This document shows, one piece after another, positions 26,216 to 33,865 of a stretch of 64,000 nt of DNA. Below the pieces are notes generated by a model, which saw only the letters and a list, made by a program, of their open reading frames with translations, was not told the origin of the DNA and ran no database searches. The position numbers were made by a program, and so were the translations under genes. The DNA comes from Tsukamurella sputi (GTDB lineage Bacteria; Actinomycetota; Actinomycetes; Mycobacteriales; Mycobacteriaceae), in the NCBI RefSeq assembly GCF_007858445.1, contig NZ_VIGV01000006.1, forward strand, positions 1-64,000, written 5' to 3'. Position 1 is the first letter of the stretch; the number at the start of each line of letters is the position of its first letter.

Positions 26216-27298
26216 ATGGAGACGCTAGATAACGAGTTCGCCCAAGCAATCCGCAACGTCACTGTTAGCGGCGTCAAGCGCGACCGTGCAATTTCGGCAC
26301 ACACTGAGGTCCGTGCGCTACTCGAAGCCGATGCGGAATTGTGCTCGTGGGGCGTTGATTCGATCCTGATCGGCTCCTACGCCCGACAGACCGCCCGATA
26401 CCCGGGCAAAGACGTTGACGTTTTCCTCCGTTTCAAGGACCTCTCTGTCCGCCACAACCCAGAGAAGGTCTACGACGCTGTCGAGCGCGTCCTCATCGCA
26501 CAGTACGGTCTCAAAGACCGCGACATCGACGGCCGCGTCGCACGCCAGGCCCGGTCTCTCAAGATCGATTTCCCGGACGCCGACGACGACCTGAGCGACA
26601 ACTCCTTCTCCATCGACGCCGTCCCCGCCGTCCCGTGGGGCGAACACTGGGGAATCCCTAACCGCGACCGTAACCAGTGGAATAGCGAGGAAAAGCGCTG
26701 GATCAAGACCAACCCGGTCAAGTTCGCCGACGACACCAATGCAGTCGCCGTCGCGACGTGGAGTCCGACCGTGGGCACCGGCAACGCCTACCGGCCAGTG
26801 GTCCGACTCCTCCGCCAGATCCGCCACGTCCACTTGGGCCGGCAGCGACCCGGCGGCCTGTTCATCGAGGTCGCTGTCTACTACGCATGGAAGGAGCGAC
26901 TTGTCGCCGGTAGCACCTGGGCTGAACTGTTGATCTCCACCATGGAGCAGGTCGCCGAGCGGTTCGAGATGTGCGCTGAAGACGGCCTCCTCGACCCGGT
27001 GCTCGGTACGCCGATGGCACCCGGCCTCGACTCATGGCAGTGGACGGCCGCCGCCGACCGGTTTAGCCAACTCGCCGCACAGGCCCGTGAAGCACTCCAC
27101 TCCGAGCGATGCCGCGCAGCGAAAATATGGCGCGACATACTCGGTAGCAACGATCGTGGTCAGGTACTCCCTCTCCCCGATGGATGCGACGCCAACGGGT
27201 TTCCCGTGGGGGCTGTCACCGCTGTTAGCGCAGTCGGGAGCAACGACCCGCGCGGGTTCGCTTACCTCCCCTGGCTCAGCCGACGTCACACGTATTAA
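26216..27298 (+). CDS. CBASS CD-NTase (cyclic oligonucleotide synthase)
   Basis: A 360-residue cGAS/DncV-like nucleotidyltransferase. It has the GSY motif (Gly53-Ser54-Tyr55 in LIGSYARQTARYPG), the two metal-binding Asp66 and Asp68 (DVDVFLRF) and the third Asp134 (SIDAVPA). When activated during phage infection such enzymes make a cyclic di- or trinucleotide that switches on the effector. It heads an operon with E2-E1 (Cap2), JAB (Cap3) and nuclease-SAVED (Cap4) genes, defining type II CBASS. Association with a Cap4-like effector points to clade D and a cyclic trinucleotide product, but that is inference. The C-terminus ends in RRHTY rather than a small residue. ATG 26216 is chosen over GTG 26192 because AGGAG precedes it. 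Confidence 0.9.
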   Translation: METLDNEFAQAIRNVTVSGVKRDRAISAHTEVRALLEADAELCSWGVDSILIGSYARQTARYPGKDVDVFLRFKDLSVRHNPEKVYDAVERVLIAQYGLKDRDIDGRVARQARSLKIDFPDADDDLSDNSFSIDAVPAVPWGEHWGIPNRDRNQWNSEEKRWIKTNPVKFADDTNAVAVATWSPTVGTGNAYRPVVRLLRQIRHVHLGRQRPGGLFIEVAVYYAWKERLVAGSTWAELLISTMEQVAERFEMCAEDGLLDPVLGTPMAPGLDSWQWTAAADRFSQLAAQAREALHSERCRAAKIWRDILGSNDRGQVLPLPDGCDANGFPVGAVTAVSAVGSNDPRGFAYLPWLSRRHTY

Positions 27299-27300
27299 CC

Positions 27301-28869
27301 GTGGAGACCTACGACGACGCAGCGTTCGAACGGTTCTGCGCCGGCCTCGTCAACGAAGGGTTCTCGCCGGTACGTGACACCGGTCAGGCTAAGTGGACTG
27401 GCCCACTCCGCGAAAGCTTGCAACCACTCACTGACGCAACCCGCATGCAGATCCACTTCCATCAGGGCTGGCCGCTTCGCTACGCGCACATAACAGTCCC
27501 CCGGTTCAAGGCCGAGCACGCTGGACAGGGTGTGATCTGCCTTTGGGCTGACGACGACCCCGCCCAGATCGCTGGCCGGGACCTCCAAACTTTCTGGCAG
27601 CGGGTCGACGAATGGGCCCAGACCGTTCAGCTCGGCTTCCGCCTCGAAGACCGCGCCCTCGACGCCTACCTCCTCTTCGACGAGATCATCGGGTACCAGG
27701 CCGAATTGCCCTTCGGCGACCTCATCAGAGCAGGTACCAATGGCTACCGCGCGCCCCTCATCGCAACAACCCGAGGCGACCGTCTCCTAATGATCGAGCG
27801 GGCACCCAAAACCGCACCCGAGCCTAAGGAACCGGCCTCGCTCCGCGGAGCGTTCTACCTTCGGCGACACCTCGAGACACCTCCGCGTGACCTCGCCGGC
27901 TTTCGCGCGGCTCTAACCCGCAAGCAGACCCGCGACCTCAACCACGGCCTCGCCAGCAGGACAGACACAGCCCTTCTAGATCCCAGCGGCGGCTACGACT
28001 TCGCCGTCCTCGCCTGGCCCCGTTACGACAGCGATCACGACGCGGTAGTAGTTATCTTCAAGGGCGCCGGAGACATGCTTGAGGCGTCAGCAATTGCTGC
28101 CACTCCCAGCGACCTCGCTGCCCGACAACGACGCGCGGGGCCAGACGCCATCGCCCTCGCCGAGACGCGAATCCTCATCGCCGGAGCTGGATCCGTCGGA
28201 GGGCACGTGGCCCTCGGTCTCGCCACCAGCGGAGTCGGCACTATTCGCCTCCACGACCGCGACCACCTCACGACCGCCAACCTCGTCCGCCACGCCAGCG
28301 GCAGCCTAGGCGTCGGCTACAACAAGGCCATCGCAATGGCCGTAGCCATCGACCAGCACGCCCCCTGGACAACCGTCGAACCCAAGACCGACAACCTGCC
28401 CGACAACCCATCCCAGCTAGCCTCAAGGATCGAGGGGTTCGACCTGATCATCGATTGCACCGGCACCCTCCCGTTCACCGCAGCCGTTGCCGAAGTTTGC
28501 CGACGCACCAACATCCCGCTTATCACCGGAGCGCTCTTCCATCAAGGAGCCATCGCGCGCATACAACGCCAAGCCGATGGTGACACGCTCATCGCCGCCC
28601 GCCCCAGCGACCCGACCTACAACAACCTGCCACCGGAAAACTCGCGCGAACTAAACGCAGGATTCCTCGAATTGGGCTGCACCGCACCGGTCAACAACGC
28701 CCCACCGACCGCCGTTCTCGCGACTGCCGCCGACATCGCCCTCGCCGCAGTCGACTTCCTCACCGGCCGGTGCGACCGCCCAGACGAACGCATCCTTGTC
28801 TTCCAGCCCATGGCCGCCCCATTCGACGTGACTGGGAATCACGACCATCAACTGGGCGGGAGCGAATGA
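27301..28869 (+). CDS. cap2: CBASS Cap2, E2-E1 ubiquitin-transfer-like fusion
   Basis: A 522-residue protein. The N-terminal 160 residues resemble an E2-like domain, with a candidate catalytic Cys80 in the GVICLW segment preceded by His and Trp positions typical of prokaryotic E2 families. A linker domain follows, then a ThiF/E1 adenylation domain (about 285-500) with the nucleotide loop Gly295-x-Gly297-x2-Gly300 (IAGAGSVGG), an IDCTG strand and the probable E1 thioester Cys460 (ELGCT). Cap2 activates the C-terminus of the CD-NTase and conjugates it to cell components, priming signalling. Somewhat shorter than the usual 580-600 residues. The GTG start lies 2 bp after the CD-NTase stop. Confidence 0.88.
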   Translation: METYDDAAFERFCAGLVNEGFSPVRDTGQAKWTGPLRESLQPLTDATRMQIHFHQGWPLRYAHITVPRFKAEHAGQGVICLWADDDPAQIAGRDLQTFWQRVDEWAQTVQLGFRLEDRALDAYLLFDEIIGYQAELPFGDLIRAGTNGYRAPLIATTRGDRLLMIERAPKTAPEPKEPASLRGAFYLRRHLETPPRDLAGFRAALTRKQTRDLNHGLASRTDTALLDPSGGYDFAVLAWPRYDSDHDAVVVIFKGAGDMLEASAIAATPSDLAARQRRAGPDAIALAETRILIAGAGSVGGHVALGLATSGVGTIRLHDRDHLTTANLVRHASGSLGVGYNKAIAMAVAIDQHAPWTTVEPKTDNLPDNPSQLASRIEGFDLIIDCTGTLPFTAAVAEVCRRTNIPLITGALFHQGAIARIQRQADGDTLIAARPSDPTYNNLPPENSRELNAGFLELGCTAPVNNAPPTAVLATAADIALAAVDFLTGRCDRPDERILVFQPMAAPFDVTGNHDHQLGGSE

Positions 28870-29342
28870 ACCGCAAGGCCGCCCCCCCGATCCTTCTGCT
28901 CTCAGAATCGGCCCAAGCCACAATGCTGGGTGCGGCCGCCACCGCACACCCCAATGAGACAGGTGGCATCCTCATTGGAGTCCACACCGACGGCGGCGAC
29001 CCCTGGGTCACATGCGCCATGGAGATTGCTACCAACGACCGCGGCCGCCGCCACTACAAAATCCCGCCCGGAATCACCCAGCCCAGTGTGCACGCTGCTC
29101 GGCGAACGGACCCGAGAGTTGGCTACCTCGGCGACTGGCACAGTCACCCCGCCGACGTCGGCCCCAGCCCGACTGACCTCGCAACTCTGGCCATGTACTC
29201 GATCAAGCACCCCCGGATACCGAACCCCACGCTCATCGTTGTCAGGAACACTCCGATCGGGCGTGCCCTTGACGTCCGCAGAATCGTTACCGTGGCACCC
29301 CGCCCTTGCGAGGTCCAACTCACCGGCGATCTGCCCAAATAG
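28866..29342 (+). CDS. cap3: CBASS Cap3, JAB/JAMM isopeptidase
   Basis: A 158-residue JAB-domain metalloprotease. The JAMM signature is complete: Glu31 in ETGGILIG, and His92-x-His94-x6-Ser101-x2-Asp104 (HSHPADVGPSPTD). In type II CBASS, Cap3 removes the CD-NTase from its conjugates and so dampens or resets the system. The ATG overlaps the cap2 stop (ATGA); the frame is open further upstream but that is inside cap2. Confidence 0.9.
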   Translation: MNRKAAPPILLLSESAQATMLGAAATAHPNETGGILIGVHTDGGDPWVTCAMEIATNDRGRRHYKIPPGITQPSVHAARRTDPRVGYLGDWHSHPADVGPSPTDLATLAMYSIKHPRIPNPTLIVVRNTPIGRALDVRRIVTVAPRPCEVQLTGDLPK

Positions 29343-29390
29343 CTTTCATCACCCGTCACAACACAAGGCGAACAGCTCCGAGGAGTGAGA

Positions 29391-30833
29391 ATGACCAGGA
29401 ATCAGATGCCGAGCGCGAGCGGCGTCCGCATCGCCGGTGACGATTATCAGTGGCTACACGCCTGGCGATCCTGCCTGGAAGCCCTCCATGAGAATTTCGT
29501 CGGTAACAATGCGAACCCCATCGTGGCCGTCGGCGTCGAAGAATCGGGCGTCGGCAACGGAGATGACGTCGTTCTTCATCGAAAGCAACCACCGAATACC
29601 TACACACAGGTCAAGTACGCCGTCGACAACCGCACAGCGGTCAACCTGGAATACCTCGCGACCAGCGGTATCCTCCGCAAGATGCAGCAGACCTATACCG
29701 GGTTGATCGCTGACGGAACGCCCGCAGAAATGCGTCTCATCACGAACCGCAACGCCGACCCCAACGACAGCCTCGTCGCGGACCGCGACGGACGTGACGG
29801 ACGACTGGTACCCAGAGCAACACAAGGCGGACCTAATTCCGACCGTGGCAAAGCCCGAGTCGCCTGGGCCGCAGAAGCCCAGACCGATGAGGAGCATCTA
29901 CTCGACTTGCTCACGCACCTCCACTTCGACATCGCCTACGACCTCGATCGGCTCCGCCGAGACGTCAGCCTCCTCATGACCGCCAACGGCCTCCGCTCGG
30001 ACCCGACCGCCGTAGAGCTCGGCGCTGATTGGGTGTCTAAACAAGTCATAGCAGGCCACCGGCGAATCTCGCTCGACGACATCAAGCGTGCCATCACAAC
30101 CCTCGGCCTCCACGCCGGATCGCCGTGGACAACGATCTCCATCGCCACCATCACCCACGACTACCTCGCAGAACAGGCGGCCGTGAGTATCGACTGGGTC
30201 GACCGCATGAGTGGCGTCACGGACTGGACAAGAGTCGAGCCTGCCCAACCTGCATCCTGGAACGAGCTCGCGACTGACATTCGGTCGATCCCCAGCCGAC
30301 TCGGTTCGAACAAGCGCATTCTCGTAACCGGTCACATGCGTCAAGCAACTGGATTTCTCGTCGGCACTGAGCTACGACGTGTCAAGGGATACGAAGTTGG
30401 CGTGCGCCAAGGCGATCAACTATGGACTGGCGAGGAACAAACAACCAGCGGGACTATCACCCACATGCGAGAAGACGCCGCGGCCGCACCTGGCACAGCG
30501 ATCATCGTCAACATCGCGGCCGACGCGGCTGCCGATACTATTGAGTGGATTCGAGAGTCTGCCCTCCCTGTCTCCGAAATCCTTACCGCCACCCCCATTG
30601 CAGGTGTAGGGCCAAAGGCCGTCCCCAACGCGGCCGCCGCAAACAGCCTTGCCATCGACATTCGCGACCTCGCCCGTCGCCACGCACGAAACGGCGACCT
30701 GCATCTGTTTCTGATCGGCCCCCTTGGCGTAGCGGTACTCCTCGGACACCACTGGAACAGGCTAACCACCACGCACGTCTACGAACATCTCGGTGGCGTC
30801 GATTACACGCACGCGTTCACCGTCGAGGCGTGA
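29391..30833 (+). CDS. cap4: CBASS effector Cap4-like: DUF4297 nuclease fused to SAVED sensor
   Basis: A 480-residue effector. The N-terminal domain (about residues 10-220) fits a PD-(D/E)xK nuclease of the DUF4297 type: Glu50, Asp58/Asp59 and Gln73-x-Lys75 (YTQVKYA). The C-terminal half (about 285-478) is a SAVED domain, recognisable by KRILVTGHMRQATGFLVG, an LIGPLGVAVLLGHHWN segment and the final YTHAFTV strand. SAVED binds a cyclic oligonucleotide made by the CD-NTase and activates the nuclease, which destroys DNA and stops phage growth. GAGGAG lies 6 bp before the ATG at 29391. Confidence 0.9.
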   Translation: MTRNQMPSASGVRIAGDDYQWLHAWRSCLEALHENFVGNNANPIVAVGVEESGVGNGDDVVLHRKQPPNTYTQVKYAVDNRTAVNLEYLATSGILRKMQQTYTGLIADGTPAEMRLITNRNADPNDSLVADRDGRDGRLVPRATQGGPNSDRGKARVAWAAEAQTDEEHLLDLLTHLHFDIAYDLDRLRRDVSLLMTANGLRSDPTAVELGADWVSKQVIAGHRRISLDDIKRAITTLGLHAGSPWTTISIATITHDYLAEQAAVSIDWVDRMSGVTDWTRVEPAQPASWNELATDIRSIPSRLGSNKRILVTGHMRQATGFLVGTELRRVKGYEVGVRQGDQLWTGEEQTTSGTITHMREDAAAAPGTAIIVNIAADAAADTIEWIRESALPVSEILTATPIAGVGPKAVPNAAAANSLAIDIRDLARRHARNGDLHLFLIGPLGVAVLLGHHWNRLTTTHVYEHLGGVDYTHAFTVEA

Positions 30834-31020
30834 CCCCGGCTCCCTCGGTCCAGCATTGTGCCAGGATGGACCACTCATAAGGGTGCGAGTGAGCGCACAG
30901 TCGCGCGAGATCGAGTGACTCTTGGATCGGCCAGCCTGCTTACGCAAGCTGGTGTGTGGTGCGAACCGCATGTTCACCAGCCGACATGTGCAGCTGGCTT
31001 ACGGCCTCGTCACTGCTGCC

Positions 31021-31036
31021 GGTGCAGTCCTGCACC
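31021..31036. terminator. Hairpin between CBASS operon and porin gene
   Basis: GGTGCAG-TC-CTGCACC, a perfect 7-bp inverted repeat with a tight loop, lies between two convergent genes. A second imperfect hairpin CCAGC...GCTGG is at 30931-30952. Either may end transcripts of cap4 or of the porin gene; 30834-31053 contains no gene. Confidence 0.45.
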
Positions 31037-31053
31037 ACCCGCTACAGGGACTT

Positions 31054-31962
31054 CTACCGGTTCTGCTCCGGACGGGACAGGAAGATCGGCTTGCCGAAGG
31101 TGGTGAGGGTGTCGTCGGTGGCGTCGGTGCTGATGGCGACGGTTGCGTAGGTGCGGACTTGGACGCCTCCGATGCAGTTGTCGACGGCGATGCGGATGTC
31201 GCGGGACATGACCTGGGCGTTGGGGCCGACGACGGCCTTCTTCGCGTAGGGGATGTCCTTGGTGGTACCGGGCTTGAGGATGCCGGAGATGTTGCCGGTC
31301 TCGGTCACGGTGTCCGACAGGGTGCCGGAGAGGGATCCGGTTCCGGTGCCGGAGACGCTGCCACCGCCGGAGCCGCCGTTGGAGCCGCCCTGCCCCTGCC
31401 CGGTGACAGTGCCGGACGCAGTCACCGTCGGCGTGATCGACGCGGTGGTCGCGTTCGACAGCGACCCGCCAACGGTCAAGCTGTCCGCGGTCACGGCGCA
31501 GCCGACCTGGACGCCTGTAGTGAGGGTGGCCGACTTGATTCGACTGGTGGGCTTACGCTTCGGGTCGTTGGGGTGTTCGGCTTCGATCTTGGCCTCACCG
31601 CCTACGGAGCTGAAGCCTTCGAAACTCTGGGGCGATCGGTTCAGCGGCGGAACGGAATCGAGCTTCTCCCCGAACTTGGAAACGGTGACTTTCCAACCGT
31701 CGCGGGTGACCAGTTCACGGCTGGTGTCGGCGAACTCTCCGTCGCGGATCTGCCCGGGGACCGGGACGCGCATCCGCGGTGCGGGTGGAGGTGTGACTGC
31801 GTTGGCGGCGGGTTGGGCTGCCGCTGCCGCGGGGATCGGCTTGGGTGCTGGTGCTGGGGCAGCGATGGCGGGGCCGGCGGCGAGCGTGAACGCTGCTGCG
31901 GCGGCGCAGAGCGCGACGAGCGATTTCGATGCCGCGGACGTGCGGGTGCGTGTGCTGGTCAT
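31054..31962 (-). CDS. MspA-family outer-membrane porin
   Basis: A 302-residue exported protein: signal peptide with cleavage near AIAAP, a Pro/Ala-rich stretch to about residue 68, then an MspA-type domain (RDGWKVTVSKFGEKLDSVPPL; GVQVGCAVTADSL; KPGTTKDIPYAKK; DNCIGGVQVRTYATVAIST; FGKPIFL). MspA porins form octameric channels through the mycomembrane. Compared with classical MspA (about 211 residues) this protein has a long N-terminal linker and a Gly/Ser/Thr-rich insertion (about residues 185-212) in the part that should form a hairpin of the pore. It has GGGGGAG before the ATG. It lies inside the accessory region between CBASS and the toxin locus, which is unusual for a porin. Confidence 0.85.
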   Translation of the reverse strand: MTSTRTRTSAASKSLVALCAAAAAFTLAAGPAIAAPAPAPKPIPAAAAAQPAANAVTPPPAPRMRVPVPGQIRDGEFADTSRELVTRDGWKVTVSKFGEKLDSVPPLNRSPQSFEGFSSVGGEAKIEAEHPNDPKRKPTSRIKSATLTTGVQVGCAVTADSLTVGGSLSNATTASITPTVTASGTVTGQGQGGSNGGSGGGSVSGTGTGSLSGTLSDTVTETGNISGILKPGTTKDIPYAKKAVVGPNAQVMSRDIRIAVDNCIGGVQVRTYATVAISTDATDDTLTTFGKPIFLSRPEQNR

Positions 31963-31997
31963 GTGTGAACGGTCTCCCCCTGGGTGAAGTCAATCAG

Positions 31998-32077
31998 CGA
32001 TGTCACATCGTTAACAACAGCCCCAATAGCAACATGCGTAACACTGGTTTGGCAACCCCGAGCACGTCACACGTGTG
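31998..32077. promoter_or_regulatory. Two palindromes upstream of the porin gene
   Basis: CGATGT-C-ACATCG (31998-32010) and CACACGTGTG (32068-32077) are perfect palindromes in the 150-bp gap between the porin gene and the HTH-membrane gene upstream of it. Either may be an operator of the porin promoter. Confidence 0.4.
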
Positions 32078-32112
32078 TGTCCCGCGCGGATATTGATTGA
32101 GTGTCGAGGTGT

Positions 32113-33219
32113 TTAGCTGGTGAGGATGCCTGCGATGCCGGCGGCGATCACGCCGATGACGATGAGGCCGATGACGGTGGCCATGATCAGCCGGTGTGTG
32201 GTGAGTTGCCGCTGCGCGGCGGTGTGGGAGGCGTCCCAGAACGGCAGAGCTGGGCTGGGAATGTGCTCGGCGGTAGCGCCGTCGCCGAATCGGTAGGTCT
32301 GCGTTGTGGTGGTGACGATGGCTGAGGGGAGGGTGTGTAGGTGTCTGCCGCATGCGGTGAGCTGTTGCCAGGTGTAGAGGCTGTGCGGGTCGGGGTGGGT
32401 GTTCCAGCGCGCAGCATCGGCGAGCAGCGCGGTCCGGGCTTCGAGAGCGGGCCGATACTGCTCGATGAGCGGGGCGGCTCTGCCCCACAGGGTGGCGATC
32501 TTCGGGTCCGCCCACCGCACCATCGATCGGACCTGCTCGAGCTGGGCCGCAACTGCGGTGATGAGGCCGGTCGCGGAGAGCAGGTCCGCCGCGTCGGCAG
32601 GAAGCTCACCGTACGGAACATCGGTGGCCACAGGAATGCCGGTGATGGGGTCGATGCCGCTCAGTTGCAGGATCGCGGTCTTCAGTTCCGCGGTCAGCCG
32701 CGCAGCAGCGAAGGAATCACCCGCAGGCGCACTGTCGCTGCCCGACGGGTTGTCGCGGTTCTCGCCTGGGCGTGCGGGGTCGGGGTGGGCGAGGAGGAAC
32801 TCAGCTGCGTCGATTCTGGCTTTCAGATCCAGCGCCGCGGCAGCGGTGGGACTCTGCTCGTCGGTGAACAGGCGATACCAGTCACGCATCGACCGCACAG
32901 GTGCTCGATCACCCGCTGGGCCATCGAGCGGGTGGTTGTGGTGTTCGCGGGTGCGGAGGGTGAGCCAGATCAGGACCGGTGCGATGGTGTCGAAGCGGTC
33001 GGGAAGGTGTCGGCCGGAGCGCCAGTTCGATAGCCGCTGGGCGGTCACGCCGTGGGCGCCGGACGTGTTCGCCGCGTCTGCGGTGTCGGCGAGGGTAGGG
33101 CTACCGGCGGCGGTGAACAGTTCCCGCAGCGCCGAGCCGAACCCACCCTCGCCGGATCCATGCGGCGGCGTCGATGACAGCGGAGGAGGTGGTGGCGGTA
33201 CGGCGGGTGGTGTGGGCAT
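32113..33219 (-). CDS. HTH-like membrane-anchored protein, unknown function
   Basis: A 368-residue protein. After a Pro-rich start, residues 28-85 look like a helix-turn-helix (ALRELFTAAGSPTLADTADA, then VTAQRLSNWRSGRHLPDRF), as in XRE-like regulators. The middle is helical and hydrophilic, and the C-terminus has one transmembrane helix (about 343-364). A DNA-binding-like head with a C-terminal membrane anchor suggests a one-component membrane-bound regulator or, alternatively, a scaffold. Its ATG directly follows the stop of the 99-aa membrane gene (TAGATG), so the two are co-translated. Divergent from the large toxin gene, it may bind the operator-like repeats at 33666-33713. Confidence 0.6.
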   Translation of the reverse strand: MPTPPAVPPPPPPLSSTPPHGSGEGGFGSALRELFTAAGSPTLADTADAANTSGAHGVTAQRLSNWRSGRHLPDRFDTIAPVLIWLTLRTREHHNHPLDGPAGDRAPVRSMRDWYRLFTDEQSPTAAAALDLKARIDAAEFLLAHPDPARPGENRDNPSGSDSAPAGDSFAAARLTAELKTAILQLSGIDPITGIPVATDVPYGELPADAADLLSATGLITAVAAQLEQVRSMVRWADPKIATLWGRAAPLIEQYRPALEARTALLADAARWNTHPDPHSLYTWQQLTACGRHLHTLPSAIVTTTTQTYRFGDGATAEHIPSPALPFWDASHTAAQRQLTTHRLIMATVIGLIVIGVIAAGIAGILTS

Positions 33220-33519
33220 CTACTTCGCCGCTGATGGTGGGCGGCGTAGTGCCTGCCAGAGGGCGGTGGCGCCGGCGACGGTGAAGTGGCTGGCGATCAT
33301 CATCGCTAGCACGAAGGCAAGGAACACCCAGGGCATGCCGATCTTCGCCCCCCAGCTGTTGAGGTGGGAGACGGCGAACGAGCACCCGATCAACAAGGCC
33401 GCACCGAACAGCAGGCCGATCAGCTTTATCGCCATCGCCCGCTGCGCGTCCGCCGCCGCCTCCGCCGCGGGGTCACCGCCCACCGGTGGTGCTGCCGTGT
33501 CCGACACCTGCTGCGTCAC
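33220..33519 (-). CDS. Small two-helix membrane protein
   Basis: A 99-residue protein with two predicted transmembrane helices (about residues 32-52 and 63-85) and short charged ends. The GTG start at 33519 has an ideal AGGGGG ribosome site 6 nt upstream; an ATG at 33594 lacks one. It is the first gene of the operon with the HTH-membrane protein and is divergent from the toxin gene. Function unknown; the setting suggests a partner in the same membrane complex. Confidence 0.6.
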   Translation of the reverse strand: MTQQVSDTAAPPVGGDPAAEAAADAQRAMAIKLIGLLFGAALLIGCSFAVSHLNSWGAKIGMPWVFLAFVLAMMIASHFTVAGATALWQALRRPPSAAK

Positions 33520-33665
33520 ACAAATCCCCCTCGTTCCGAGCCCCGAAGCAACCCGAGCACCACTCACTGCTGGCGAATCAACGGTTGCCATCACCGAACA
33601 TCAACGCACGTTACACCCTGTCGCACCTATACGCCCCCACGGCGCCCGACAGTCCGGTAAGCCGG

Positions 33666-33713
33666 AATACAGACCCCCTTGAAAGGGTCTGTATTTTACA
33701 GACCCCGGTCTGT
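33666..33713. promoter_or_regulatory. Array of four ACAGACC half-sites between divergent genes
   Basis: AATACAGACCC (33666-33676) and GGGTCTGTATT (33685-33695) form a perfect 11-bp inverted repeat with an 8-nt spacer, followed at once by ACAGACC-CC-GGTCTGT (33698-33713), a perfect 7-bp inverted repeat. All four arms share ACAGACC or its complement. This is either a paired operator or a terminator-plus-operator. It lies between the divergent 99-aa membrane gene and the large toxin gene, so it probably controls both. A T-run after the first palindrome is short (TTTT). Confidence 0.6.
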
Positions 33714-33865
33714 GTTCGGACACATTTATGGCCTCCCAGCTGCGGTGATGACATGTGGTGGCGGTTTGGGGGTTGACAAACCTTACTGGTGTGGTTGATT
33801 GCCGGGCATCACGCGACGAGTTCCGTCGCATCCCCTGGTTCATCCCCTCTTCGAGGAGCTTGTCG

